Shown one piece after another: positions 7,608 to 18,900 of a stretch of DNA of 22,106 bases (positions within the stretch are counted from its first letter, which is position 1; every line of letters begins with the position of its first letter). The stretch spans positions 1 to 22,106 of IMG/VR virus record IMGVR_UViG_3300017786_000170; one strand, 5' to 3'. Under the pieces are notes generated by a model that was not told where the DNA came from, ran no database searches, and worked only from the letters and a program-made list of their open reading frames with translations. Position numbers and translations under genes: made by a program. This DNA is from a virus.

Positions 7608-10600
7608 ATGCCTCAAAAGACGAACCTTAATGTAAGTCCTTACTACGAAGACTTTGATGCGAACAAGAATTTCTATAAGATTCTTTTCCGTCCAGGTTAT
7701 TCGATTCAAGGCAGAGAATTAACGCAGGTTCAATCTATTCTACAGAATCAGGTTGAAAGCTTTGGCAAGTATGCCTTTAAACAAGGTGAACTTGTCATAC
7801 CTGGCGAAGTAGGTCTTAATACAAAATTAGATTACGTAAAATTATCGTCTGTTTCTGAGGTTGCGGTCTCGGAAGGAGACGATATTGTTTATAAGAAATA
7901 TGATATTTCACAACTAATTGGTCAACAACTAATTGGTTTAACTTCTGGTGTTAAAGCTACTATTCTCGCAACAACTTTAGCAACAGAATCTTCCGCTGAT
8001 ACATTATATGTAAATTACATTAATAGTGGTAGTTCCAACACAGAGCCAACCTTCCGCCAAGGTGAAACTCTAGAAGTTGTTGATGGTGTTAACACACCGC
8101 TTCTAGTTGTTGGTACAGATGGTAGTGTTCTACCAACTAGTATTCAAGTAACAAATCCAGACACAGAAGAGACTACTTCTTTAGAAAGTCCTGCAATGGG
8201 TTACGGTTCTGCTGTTAAAGTAGAAGAAGGTATTTACTTTGTTAATGGTTACTTTGTTCGTTGTAATCAAGAACTATTAGTTATTGATGAATATTATAAT
8301 AAACCATCTGCAAAAATTGGTTTTACAATTAAAGAAGAGATTGTAACTCCTGAGGAAGATGCATCTCTATATGATAATGCAATTGGTTCTTCTAACTATA
8401 CTGCACCAGGCGCACATAGATTAAAAATCTCTTTACAGTTAAAAGAGTTTGCGCTAAATGCAATTACTGATAAAAATTTCATTCAACTCCTCACTGTTTC
8501 TAGAGGACAAGTACAAAGCAAAGTTTCATCTACAGACTTTAGTGTTCTAGAGCAAACTCTAGCACGTAGAACATTTGATGAATCTGGTAATTATGTTGTT
8601 GACAACTTCTCTGTTGATATTAGAGAGTGGGCACAAAAGGATAAGAACAAAGGTTTCTATGCTGTAGACGAATTTGGTCTATACAACGGATACGATGCTG
8701 GAACATCTGCTAGAAAGATGATTGCTAGTGTAGGTCCTGGTAAAGCATACATTAAAGGTTATGAGATTGTCAATAAAGAAACTAAGTATCTAGAAATCAA
8801 TAAAGCTAGAGAAAGTCTTTCTTCTGATAATGTAACTCTAAAATCTAGAGGTTTACCTTCTTATTGTATTACAAACGTATATGGTAGTGTTCCTTTAAAC
8901 AAAGAAGGATCTGAACTTACTGCATATCCTGATGTATTTTTATATTCATCGTTTAATGACGGTTCTATTGGTCTTAATAACACAGAACTTACAACAGATC
9001 ATAGACAAACAATTGATAGGAGAGGAAAATTCTTCTCTGCAAATGATGGTATTAAAACTATCACCTTACAGATTACAAGTCCAACTACTCTTATTGGATC
9101 TGTAACTGATTCAACTTTTCAAACTCAGTTTGGTGAATTATTCTATATCAAAACTAGAAGTGATGTAGGTACACCAACTGCTATTGGATCATTTAAAACT
9201 CTTTCATTTGCTACTACAAACAAACCACTTATTAATGCATCCGAATCAGTTCAGTTCTTAGAACTAACTGTATTTGGTCCTAAAAACGAATTAGAACAAC
9301 TGCTATTAGAATATGATCTATCTGATACCGAGCAGAAGAGAAACATTTATTTAACTGAAGGGGATGCTGCATCGGGAGGTGCTGAATTTGGTTTTATTGT
9401 AGATTACAGCAACACTATTACTCCTATTATTGGTAAAGTAAAACCCAATAATTTCTTCTTGAAAGAAAGAGGTTCAGGTTTTAATTCAGATTCTGATATT
9501 GTTCTTTCCAAAGGTCGTTTAGCTGCTGGAACTAATGCATACAATACAACGTTTGGAATTTCATATTTCGACCCACAATTCTTCACCAAGATTATTATTG
9601 AGACAACTCCAGCTGGATATGATGAAGGTAAGTATGTTTTTGGTGTAGACAGTGGAGCTTATGGTGTTGTAGAAGGAACACCTTCAGGTGTATACACTAC
9701 AGGAACTATTCTGTTTGTAACAACATTATCTGGTAGATTTTTACCTGGTGAAACAATTAGAGATGAAGATGGTAATACTGTAAGAATTGCTAAAGAAAAT
9801 ACTATCTCACATTTTGTTGTGCAGAATAGAGGTTTAGGATATGCAGATGGTGTAACACTTTTAATTAATGGATTAGAATATGATAATTCTAAAATTGAAT
9901 TATTAAAGAGTGTTGATGGAAAAATTTATAAAGCAGCGATTAGCAATAGATCTGCTGTTGGTGTAGAGTATGCACAACCACCAGCTGTAACAGCTAAGAA
10001 TCCAGATGCTTCTGGAGCTCCAAATTCAGCTGCTGCTATTGTTCCAGTTCTTTATAGAGATACAGTAACTACTTACACTCCACAGAATGTCAAGTCTCTT
10101 GGTTGTTCCTATGGTTCAGGAAATGCAAATAGTTTCTCTGCAGATGTTGTAATTAACAGTCAAAAGTATTCACAAATTAAAACTGTAACAAATTATACAT
10201 TCTTTGGTACTCAGGGTTCTACTTTTGTTGAGTCTACTAGTTTTAGTGCTGATGCATCTACTGATGTACAACAAGGAGATCTAATTCAATTCTCTGACGA
10301 TGACAACAACTTAGTTCGTGCAATTGTACAATTTGCTACACAACAAGAGGGAGCATATAAATCTAGAATTTATCTAGACACAGCTTTACCAGGTTCTGTT
10401 ACTAATGCAAGTATTGTAAGGTTACGTCCAAAGGTAGACAATTCTACAAGTGGCACACTTCTGTTTTCTACTGGAAGCAAGCAAATTTCTCAAGTTTCTG
10501 CTGGTGGCGATGACACCAAGATCAAATATTTCTTCCGTAGAGATTTTGTAACTACTGCATCTTCTGGTGGTGGTGTTATTACTTTTGCTGCACAATTACC

Positions 10601-13600
10601 ATTTGGAACACAAAGGTTTGCTGCATTCAGTGAAGAAAATTTAATTATTACTGTTATTGATCCTGGTGATGCACCTGATATTGTTAAGGGTGATATTATC
10701 TTTTTAGAAGAAGATGATGTGGAGATTACTTCTTCTACTGATACATCCAGTGGTCTTACTTCTGGTAGTATTAGTTTACAGTTACCAACAACATACTTTG
10801 GTACTATTCCTGCTAATGGAACATTCCCTAAACTTAAGTTGACTGCAACTTTAGAAGTATCTAACGCAAAACCAAGACTTAAGACTGTAGTTAGAAATAA
10901 GAGAATTACAGTTACATCTGCTGGTGACCGTGTTGTACCTCTAAGAGGAACAGACTATGATACAGAAGTTGTAGAAATTCTATCATACTCTGATGCATTT
11001 AAACTTAGATATGTTTATGAGGGAACTTCTTCTCAACCACCGCAGATTGATACTGCTGGTAATCTAATTTCTGGTACTGATGTTACATCAAGATATACAT
11101 TTGATGATGGTCAGAGAGATACAATCTATGATGTTTCTCGTATTGTTCTAAAACCTGGTTTTGAAGAAACAACTGGTCAACTTGTAATTGCTTTTGATTA
11201 CTTTGAGCATTCACAAGGTGATTTCTGTACAATCGATAGCTATCTGCATGATGCAGGTGTTGCTGAAGATGAAGTTCCTTCCTTCAATTCTTCAGTTCTT
11301 GGTATTACAGAACTCAAAAATGTTATTGATTTTAGACCAAAAGTAGATACCACTGCTATTATTCCTGGTTTCCTTGATACTGCAATATTAGAACGAACTC
11401 AAGGATCCTTTGCTGGTTCTGGTGCTATTATTGCAAGTAGTCCTGCTCCTGATATAAATCTAGAGTTTACATTCTCTTTCAGTCAGAAACAATACTTGGA
11501 TCGTATTGATGGTATCTTCTTAGATCAGAATGGAAACTTTATCATCAAAGAAGGTAACTCTTCACTCAACCCATCCAAACCAGATCCTATTGAAGATGCT
11601 GTGCCTCTTTTCTATGCACATATTCCTGCATTCACAAAGACCAGTAAGGATGTAAGGATTACTCCAGTTGATAACCGTCGTTACACAATGCGTGACATTG
11701 GTAAATTGGAGAAGCGTATTGAGCGTCTTGAGTATTATACTACACTCAGCATCTTAGAACAGCAAGCTCTTAACATGCAAGTTAAGGATGAGATTGGACT
11801 TGATAGATTTAAGTCTGGATTCTTTGTCGATAATTTTGAAGCACATAGAGTTGGCAATCTATCTTCTCTTGATTACAGATGTGCAGTAGACAGTCAGCAA
11901 AGTGTCTTACGTCCACAAGCAAAAGAAGATTCTATTAATCTCGTAGAAGTTAATACTAGAGAAGATCAAAGAACTGTTTCTGGTTATAAGAAAATTGGTA
12001 ATATGGTAACTCTACCATACTCTCCACTATCTCTATTAGGAAATAGTTTTGCTTCTGGAAAATTAAATCCAAATCCATTTGTTGTTCTTCAATATGTTGG
12101 TGATAGTGATCTTTCTCCTGCTATTGATCAATGGTATGATCAAACAGAAGAACCTGTAGTTGTTGATACAAACACAGATCTCTTTAATATTTTCCTAGCT
12201 AAAGAAAATGTAAAAGAGAGTTTCTCCAGTCTCTTTAATTCTTTTGTAGTCAATTGGGTTGGAGCATCTTCGACATTTACATCAATTAATTCTTTAGGTG
12301 GTGTTAATTCTCAAATTGCATCTACTTCTGTAACATCAGCATCGGTTGGTAGTTCTTCTAATATTAGTCCTCAAAATAATGAGGTAGGAAAAGGTGTACA
12401 GACTAAAATTGTTGGTGATAACATTGTTTCTACATCTTTAGCTTTCTATACTAGAAGTCTTCCTGTTAAATTTAAAATTGGTAGAATGAAACCCAACACT
12501 AAAATCTATGTGTTCTTAGAAGGAAGAGATATTAGTCGTTGGGTCAATCCTGATTTGAGATATACTGGCATTGCTGGTAACTCACTATCTGCATTTAATG
12601 GAACAATTACTACAGATGAATATGGTAATGCATCTGGTTTGATTATTATTCCTGCTGGCAATCCTCCAACACAAAATGCTACATGGTCTGGAGATGTTGA
12701 TACTGTATCTTATGATGAAGATGCAGAAGAATTAAACTTCACTACTGGTGAACTAACATTTAGATTTACTTCTAGTGCAACTAATGAATCAAAACTTGGT
12801 GTAGATTCTTATACAGAAATTAAGTATTATGCTACTGGTATTTTACCAGAAAATCCCTCTAGTATTGTATCTACAAAACCATCAATCTTTAAATCTAATG
12901 AGGGTGTTCAGTTTATTGAAAGTAACACTGACAATCCTATTAGACCAAATCCACTAGCTCAAACATTTAAAATTGAAAATTTAGATGGTGGATGTTTCGT
13001 AACTGGTCTAGATTTATATTTCAGTAAGAAGAGTACAAATATTCCTGTTAAGACTTACATCACCAATGTAGATGCAGAGAAACCTGCCAAGAATATTATT
13101 CCTGGTTCTGAAAAAACCTTATCTCCAAATACTTTTATCAAGTGTTTTGCTAGTGGAAATATGTCAGTTACCCAAGGAGAAAATGTAACTGGTGCATCTT
13201 CTGCTGCTTCTGGTCCTATCCTCAAGATCTTTGATAAGAATAATGTAGAACTAGTAGCTACTGCATCTGGTAAATATAGTCTCACCAATGAGCAAGTTTA
13301 TACTGTAGTTCTAAGCAACCACAATGGAAAATCTTTCCGTCCTAATGAAGACCTAACTATTCCGTCTGTAACTCTTGCAAATGCAACAAATGCAACAGAC
13401 TTTGTTCTTGCTATTGCAAAAGATAGTGGTAAGTTATCTGATATTAGAGTTACAAATACTGGTCTTAACTATGACAGTGCAATTCTAACTATTGAGAGTC
13501 CACAATTACCTGGTGGTTCTACTGCTACTGCAAGAATCGAAGTATCAGGTGGTAAGATTTACAATACTGAGATTTCGCTATCTGGTTTTGGATATACAGA

Positions 13601-15695
13601 AGCACCTTCTGTTGTTATTAAAGGTGTTGGTAATGGTGCTGGAGGATGTGAAATTCAGACATTCATCGAGATTGACACACCTGCAGTTAGAATGGGTGTA
13701 GCTACTGATCAAACAGGAGTAACTCAATCTACCACACCTACACACTTTGCATTTGATTATCCTGTATATCTACAAAATAATACAGAGTATGCTCTTATTG
13801 TTGAAACAGATTCGATTGATTATGAACTATGGTCTTCTAAACTTGGTGATACTGATATTGCTACAAGTACGGTTATTACAACTCAACCATCTCTAGGTTC
13901 GGTATACCGTTCCCAGAATACCGAAAGTTGGACTGAAGATATCTTCGAGGATCTTAAGTTCACTATGTATCGTGCTCAGTTTGATACAACTAGACCAGCA
14001 GAACTTCTAGTTAAGAATAAAGGTCTTGGTTATGAACTTCTAGATCAAAATCCATTCGAGACAAACGCAAGTGCTAATACCAACTCCAGTTCTAAGTTAT
14101 TCAAGAATAATAATTCTATTGTTAAAGTAAATCATAGAGATCACAGTTTTGAAGATACTGGTGGTTCTTATGTTTTCTATAGGACTGCATTAGAAACAGG
14201 TGGTATTACATCATCAGTTTTAAATAGCACATTATTCCAAGTAAGTAATTCTGGTATTGATTCATATAATATTATTTCTAGTTCTCAAGCTGCTGGTAAT
14301 TCTATTGGTGGTGGATCTGCAGTATATGCATCTACAAACAGAAAGTATGAAACTCTATATCCACAAGTTTCTTATCTATCATTTACTGGAACTACTTTAT
14401 CAACAGAAGTTAAAACAACTGATGTTGTTCCAGTAGACTCTACTACAACTAACTATACTTCATATTCACAACCTGATTATGAAAAGACTTTCTTGAATGA
14501 ACCACATTACTTCACTAATCAGAAGTTTATTGCATCTAATATTAATGAAACTTTAAACAATCTATCTCGGTCACTTACATATAAGATGACTCTATCGTCT
14601 ACTGTGTCTCATTTGAGTCCAATTATTGATCTCTCTAGTGCTACTGTTAAAACAGTATCAAATAGAATTGAAAATGCTACTGGACAAGAAGATAGATTTG
14701 GAAGAAGAGATCAAGTTATTGAATTCTATCCAGTTTATCAATTTAATCTTGCGGGTAATGGTGGTACTGATCTACAAGATAACCAGACAATCAAAGGATC
14801 TACTACCAAAGCAGTAGGAACTATTGCTAGAGTTGTCGGTCAAGTTGTATACGTAAGAGTTAAGACAAGTCAATTCTTCCAGAAAGGAGAAACTGTAACT
14901 CTAGGAAATCAATTAGGTCTTAGTGCAGTTACAGTAGATTCAAATCCAACTCAAGTTCTAACAACTATTGCAGATGCTGCAACTATCGTAGCACGCAATC
15001 CATCTGTTATGTTAGAGACATATGATAATATTATCACTGGTAAAGCTACTATCTGGAATAGTCAAACACAAAAGTTAACTTTAAGAGTTGATGCGAATCC
15101 TATCAATAATAACTTCACAGATAGAATTATTGATAGTGCTTTATATAATAGAAATGCTGTTGTTGCAGATCAAATTGCTGATATCTTCCGTGTAGGAGAC
15201 TTTGTTAAGTATCCTAATCAACCAGATGAAGAGAAGTCATATCTTGAGGTTGGTAAAGTAATGTATACAAATGGTTTAGACTTTGTTGGTGAAGATACAT
15301 CTAAGAATGGATCTGCTGTTGCTAAGTATATAACCAAAGAAGTTTCCATTACAAGTCCAGCTACTGCAATTGATGTACATCTACTTGCAAACGTCAAAGA
15401 TATTTCAAACTTAGAAGTATTCTATAAGTTTAAGAAAGCATCAAGTCAAGAAAACTTTGACGATATTGATTGGATCTACTTTAATAAAAAAGGAGAACCA
15501 GACACATACGAAATTGCAACTAGTGAAAACACAATTTCTGGAATTGTAGAGAAGCAATCTGCATATCAAGATCTTAAATATACTGCATCAAATTTACCAG
15601 AATATTCATCGTTTGCAATCAAAATTGTAATGAAAGGTGTGGATCCAGCATATGTACCTAAGATCCAAGACATCCGTGCAGTTGCTGCATTCTAA
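7608..15695 (+). CDS. Giant DUF4815-type virion structural protein (2695 aa)
   Basis: The N-terminus matches the DUF4815 family signature known from marine T4-like phages: NVSPYYEDFD...NFYKILFRPGYSIQGRELTQ, then QSILQNQVESFG and FKQGELVIPG (residues 8-66). Further parts: a helical, probably coiled-coil core with RRYTMRDIGKLEKRIERLEY (1357-1376); a conserved PLAQTFKIENLDGG...L-x-FSKK stretch (about 1782-1808); its partner FAFDYPVYLQN-x-TEYALIVETDS (2047-2069); and a beta-rich C-terminus ending in VPKIQDIRAVAAF. GSGY-type inserts lie around 615-635, 735-815 and 1940-2013, and F-x2-GE modules around 673-720 and 2383-2432. ATG 7608 is supported by GGAG four bases upstream. The gene follows gp8, where T4 has genes 9 and 10, but I see no demonstrable T4 gp9 or gp10 homology. 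A baseplate-peripheral role is inferred. There is no signal peptide or membrane segment. Confidence 0.88.
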   Translation: MPQKTNLNVSPYYEDFDANKNFYKILFRPGYSIQGRELTQVQSILQNQVESFGKYAFKQGELVIPGEVGLNTKLDYVKLSSVSEVAVSEGDDIVYKKYDISQLIGQQLIGLTSGVKATILATTLATESSADTLYVNYINSGSSNTEPTFRQGETLEVVDGVNTPLLVVGTDGSVLPTSIQVTNPDTEETTSLESPAMGYGSAVKVEEGIYFVNGYFVRCNQELLVIDEYYNKPSAKIGFTIKEEIVTPEEDASLYDNAIGSSNYTAPGAHRLKISLQLKEFALNAITDKNFIQLLTVSRGQVQSKVSSTDFSVLEQTLARRTFDESGNYVVDNFSVDIREWAQKDKNKGFYAVDEFGLYNGYDAGTSARKMIASVGPGKAYIKGYEIVNKETKYLEINKARESLSSDNVTLKSRGLPSYCITNVYGSVPLNKEGSELTAYPDVFLYSSFNDGSIGLNNTELTTDHRQTIDRRGKFFSANDGIKTITLQITSPTTLIGSVTDSTFQTQFGELFYIKTRSDVGTPTAIGSFKTLSFATTNKPLINASESVQFLELTVFGPKNELEQLLLEYDLSDTEQKRNIYLTEGDAASGGAEFGFIVDYSNTITPIIGKVKPNNFFLKERGSGFNSDSDIVLSKGRLAAGTNAYNTTFGISYFDPQFFTKIIIETTPAGYDEGKYVFGVDSGAYGVVEGTPSGVYTTGTILFVTTLSGRFLPGETIRDEDGNTVRIAKENTISHFVVQNRGLGYADGVTLLINGLEYDNSKIELLKSVDGKIYKAAISNRSAVGVEYAQPPAVTAKNPDASGAPNSAAAIVPVLYRDTVTTYTPQNVKSLGCSYGSGNANSFSADVVINSQKYSQIKTVTNYTFFGTQGSTFVESTSFSADASTDVQQGDLIQFSDDDNNLVRAIVQFATQQEGAYKSRIYLDTALPGSVTNASIVRLRPKVDNSTSGTLLFSTGSKQISQVSAGGDDTKIKYFFRRDFVTTASSGGGVITFAAQLPFGTQRFAAFSEENLIITVIDPGDAPDIVKGDIIFLEEDDVEITSSTDTSSGLTSGSISLQLPTTYFGTIPANGTFPKLKLTATLEVSNAKPRLKTVVRNKRITVTSAGDRVVPLRGTDYDTEVVEILSYSDAFKLRYVYEGTSSQPPQIDTAGNLISGTDVTSRYTFDDGQRDTIYDVSRIVLKPGFEETTGQLVIAFDYFEHSQGDFCTIDSYLHDAGVAEDEVPSFNSSVLGITELKNVIDFRPKVDTTAIIPGFLDTAILERTQGSFAGSGAIIASSPAPDINLEFTFSFSQKQYLDRIDGIFLDQNGNFIIKEGNSSLNPSKPDPIEDAVPLFYAHIPAFTKTSKDVRITPVDNRRYTMRDIGKLEKRIERLEYYTTLSILEQQALNMQVKDEIGLDRFKSGFFVDNFEAHRVGNLSSLDYRCAVDSQQSVLRPQAKEDSINLVEVNTREDQRTVSGYKKIGNMVTLPYSPLSLLGNSFASGKLNPNPFVVLQYVGDSDLSPAIDQWYDQTEEPVVVDTNTDLFNIFLAKENVKESFSSLFNSFVVNWVGASSTFTSINSLGGVNSQIASTSVTSASVGSSSNISPQNNEVGKGVQTKIVGDNIVSTSLAFYTRSLPVKFKIGRMKPNTKIYVFLEGRDISRWVNPDLRYTGIAGNSLSAFNGTITTDEYGNASGLIIIPAGNPPTQNATWSGDVDTVSYDEDAEELNFTTGELTFRFTSSATNESKLGVDSYTEIKYYATGILPENPSSIVSTKPSIFKSNEGVQFIESNTDNPIRPNPLAQTFKIENLDGGCFVTGLDLYFSKKSTNIPVKTYITNVDAEKPAKNIIPGSEKTLSPNTFIKCFASGNMSVTQGENVTGASSAASGPILKIFDKNNVELVATASGKYSLTNEQVYTVVLSNHNGKSFRPNEDLTIPSVTLANATNATDFVLAIAKDSGKLSDIRVTNTGLNYDSAILTIESPQLPGGSTATARIEVSGGKIYNTEISLSGFGYTEAPSVVIKGVGNGAGGCEIQTFIEIDTPAVRMGVATDQTGVTQSTTPTHFAFDYPVYLQNNTEYALIVETDSIDYELWSSKLGDTDIATSTVITTQPSLGSVYRSQNTESWTEDIFEDLKFTMYRAQFDTTRPAELLVKNKGLGYELLDQNPFETNASANTNSSSKLFKNNNSIVKVNHRDHSFEDTGGSYVFYRTALETGGITSSVLNSTLFQVSNSGIDSYNIISSSQAAGNSIGGGSAVYASTNRKYETLYPQVSYLSFTGTTLSTEVKTTDVVPVDSTTTNYTSYSQPDYEKTFLNEPHYFTNQKFIASNINETLNNLSRSLTYKMTLSSTVSHLSPIIDLSSATVKTVSNRIENATGQEDRFGRRDQVIEFYPVYQFNLAGNGGTDLQDNQTIKGSTTKAVGTIARVVGQVVYVRVKTSQFFQKGETVTLGNQLGLSAVTVDSNPTQVLTTIADAATIVARNPSVMLETYDNIITGKATIWNSQTQKLTLRVDANPINNNFTDRIIDSALYNRNAVVADQIADIFRVGDFVKYPNQPDEEKSYLEVGKVMYTNGLDFVGEDTSKNGSAVAKYITKEVSITSPATAIDVHLLANVKDISNLEVFYKFKKASSQENFDDIDWIYFNKKGEPDTYEIATSENTISGIVEKQSAYQDLKYTASNLPEYSSFAIKIVMKGVDPAYVPKIQDIRAVAAF
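13425..13646 (+). repeat. GSGY-type modules inserted in the C-terminal part of the DUF4815 protein
   Basis: Two adjacent units (residues about 1940-2013) carry VTNTGLNYDSAILTI and LSGFGYTEAPSVVI with Gly-rich turns (GVGNGAGG). They lie between the conserved PLAQTF block and the FAFDYPVYL block, which I expect to be closer together in related proteins. They therefore look like a module insertion into an otherwise conserved region. Confidence 0.6.
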
Positions 15696-15704
15696 TTTCC
15701 GCAT

Positions 15705-15911
15705 ATGGACTTTGTAAAAGTTGATGGACATGATGGTCTCGTAAGAGACCAAAACACTGGTGCCATCTTGAATTTGGACGATTCTGCTATAGCTGCAAGA
15801 AGGAAATCTATGCAGTTAAGTTCCGCATTGGACGACATAAATACATTGAAGAATGAAGTCTCTGAACTCAAATCACTACTGCACGGATTAATAAAAAATG
15901 CCAGCAATTAA
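15705..15911 (+). CDS. Small hypothetical phage protein with predicted C-terminal coiled coil (68 aa)
   Basis: The start MDFVKVDGHDGLVRDQNTGA looks familiar from small hypothetical proteins of T4-like cyanophages; I know no assigned function. The N-terminal half appears globular (DGLVRDQNTGAILNLDD). Residues about 38-64 show heptad-like hydrophobic spacing (L38, L42, I45, L48, V51, L55, L59), suggesting a coiled coil and oligomerisation or a docking role. The gene begins 9 bases after the stop of the 2695-residue gene with no clear Shine-Dalgarno, and its last 14 bases overlap the next gene. It is therefore probably translated by coupling. Its place between two giant virion proteins suggests an adaptor, connector or assembly factor (inference). 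Confidence 0.8.
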   Translation: MDFVKVDGHDGLVRDQNTGAILNLDDSAIAARRKSMQLSSALDDINTLKNEVSELKSLLHGLIKNASN

Positions 15912-18900
15912 CGTAGCTAAGACTGATACCTTTGAGTCTCAAAGGCAAAAGATCAATCAACTTAGCACAGCTCTTTTCAACGTCACATCTGGTGGTAGTG
16001 ATCTATCAACAGGTAACTTACAACTAGGAGACGGTCTAGTTGGCGATCCTTCACTTAAGTTTAGTACAGATACACAATTAGGTATCTACAAAGCTGGTAT
16101 AAAAACTCTAGGGTTTGTCAATAGTGGTAAGAAAATTATTGACTATAAGTTATCAGAACTTACAGCATATCAAGATTTTAATATTCAGCAAAGAAAACTA
16201 GCACAATCGCTAGTTACTTTAGTTAGTGGTGGTAGTGGATATGATACTGGTACATATACAGAAGTTCCTTTAATTGGTGGTACTGGACAAAACGCTACTG
16301 CAGACATTGAAGTTCTATCATTTGATGGTTCTATTACAAATGCTGGAACTGGTTATACACCTGGCGATTATTTAACAATTCCTCTTGGTGGAGGCAATGG
16401 AACTGGAGCAACTGCTAGTTTCACGATTACTGCTCTTGAAGGTACTCTTACAACTGCTGGTTCTGCTTATTTTCCAGGAACTTATACTGCAGTACCTCTT
16501 ACAGGAGGGAATGGATCTGGAGCAGAAGCTACCATTGAAATTGATGGATCATCAACACCATCTGGTACTATTACCAATGCTGGTTCTGGATACACTGACG
16601 CAGTGTATTCTCAATCATCTTTCTTCAACGAACCAGTTCAAACATTTGTTGTTACTTCTGTAGCTAACCCCAATGCGGGACAAGCAGGTGAACCAAACTT
16701 TATCTACAACATTGATGGAGCAGATAAACCTCAACTGACATTAGATGTTGGTAACACGTATAGGTTTGATCTTTCTGACGCATCAATAGCAGGAGCTAAT
16801 CCAGGACAAGCAGGAAGTGATCATAGATTAACTTTCCAACTTGCTAATGGCAACGGTATTGACTTCCGAGATAAGTTTGAATGGTTTACTGCTGGTGTTC
16901 ATGGTCAGGCAGGATGCTTTACTGATGTTGTAATGAAACCTGATTGTAATACAGGTACTCAAATTGTTCGTTATGATTGTGCAAACCATCCTGGAATGGG
17001 TCCTGCAGGCGGTAATATTACCCTACAAGACACATCAACTTATACTTACTATGGATGGCAAGGTTTTGCTGATGTCACTGTTTCAGGAGGCATAGTGAGT
17101 GATGTTACTTGGACTAATCCAGGTATCACATATAAAAATGGAGATAGACTACAATTAGCATTTGTAAATATTGGCGGAACAGGATCTGGATTCCTTTACA
17201 CAGTTAACAACGTTGTTAATACAGGTACAGTTACTAGTGTAACAATTACTGATAGTGGTGCTGGTTACCAAAATACAGATGTACTTAGCGTAGCTGATTC
17301 TACTGTAGGAAATGGTGGTGGATCTGGGTTCCAATTTACAGTTACCAATGTTCCTGGTGATCTTACTAATTTTATTCTAAATGACAGAGGATCTGGATAT
17401 CAAGTTGGTGATGTACTAAGACTACCTGCACAAATTGCAAATCAATCTGTATACTTACCTGGCGAATCTGCAGCATTCTCTGCAACTCTAAGCACAGGCA
17501 GTGCTCAGATTACTATTTCAGATACATCTAGTTTACAAGCAGGACTAAACGCAAATGGAGCTGCTGGAGACGTTGGACAACTTGATCAGGCAACCACAAT
17601 CGTATCTATTGATAGTGGAACACAATTAACACTGTCTTCAAATCCAATTGTAGCTGGTGCAGCAAATGTAACGTTCTCTACTTCAAATCCAAACGAACTT
17701 ACTCTTGCAGATACAACAGGACTTTCTATTGGATATAAAGTAGAAAAAGTAAGTGGTACAGGTGTATTAACAGCAGACACAACTATTGCTAACGTTGATA
17801 GTGCTACCACTGTTACATTATCAGATGCTCCAACTGCACTTGGACCGACTGTTGTTAATTTTGTTCCTGCATTTGGCGACCCAGCGGACGATTTTAGTTA
17901 CACAATTGACACTCTTGGCGAAGTAGGAAGTTTCACTTTAGTTAACGTAGGTAACGGTTACTCTGCAGATGATGAGTTTACAGCAAATGCTGGTGACCTA
18001 ACTCAACCTATCAGTTATCCAGTAACGGTTAAAGACGTTCAAAAGATTACTGCAATTCAAACTATTGCTGGTACAACAATTACTAGTAGCGATACACTAG
18101 AAGAGTTAGCTGGAGATATTACAAATATTTCATTTACTGGTGGTGATATTACACCAGCTACAACTGGTCCTCTTGCTTGTAGTTGTGTCCAAGGACAGTT
18201 TACTGCAACTCTTGCAGACACGACTGGTATTAATATTGGAGACCAAGTAACAGAAGACGCAAGTGGTAACATTGGAGTTAATGTCACTGTTGCATCTGTT
18301 GATAGTGCAACTCAAGTAACACTATCTGCTGCATTCCTTCAAACTGCTAGTATCAACCTAACATTCACATCAGATGAGCAGGGATCATTTACTGGTGTTG
18401 CATCAACATCTGCTGGTGGTGGTAGTGGTGCAACATTTGATGTAGAGAGAAGCACCAATGGTTTAATTATTGGCGTAACTCTCAATGCTGCTGGTCTAGG
18501 ATACTCTAATAGTGATACTTTAACTATTGCTGGTAACTTAATTGGTGGAGCTACGCCTGCAGATGATATTACAATTACAGCAGACACCGTAAATGTTGCC
18601 ACCCCAGTTACAATTGTAGATATTGCTTTAGATGGCAGTGGTAATATTTCTACTATCTTAATTGAAGTAGATCAAGCAACTTTATTTACTTCTGGAAATA
18701 CATTTGTTAAGACTGGTGCTGCTGGAACACAATATACAGTTGATACAGCATCTGTTCTTGAATTTAGATTCTTAATTGACGTTGGATCTGGACCACAAAT
18801 TACTCCATCGTGGACAATTTATGTTGGTAACACTTATAGATTTGATTTGAGTGATAACAGTGTATCTGGTCACCAATTTGCTCTTAGTGAATTTAGAGAC

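Noticed and set aside
15696-15704. Promoter before the 68-residue gene
   Set aside because: The gap is only 9 bases and has no TAAATA core; translational coupling is more likely.
16210-16602. Possible CRISPR or DNA tandem repeat
   Set aside because: The repetition is at protein level with diverged codons. There are no identical direct repeats with unique spacers.
18130-18315. Cys/Ser/Thr-rich minus-strand open frame as a small peptide gene
   Set aside because: It is antisense to the TTG/SID module region, with no ribosome site or motif.
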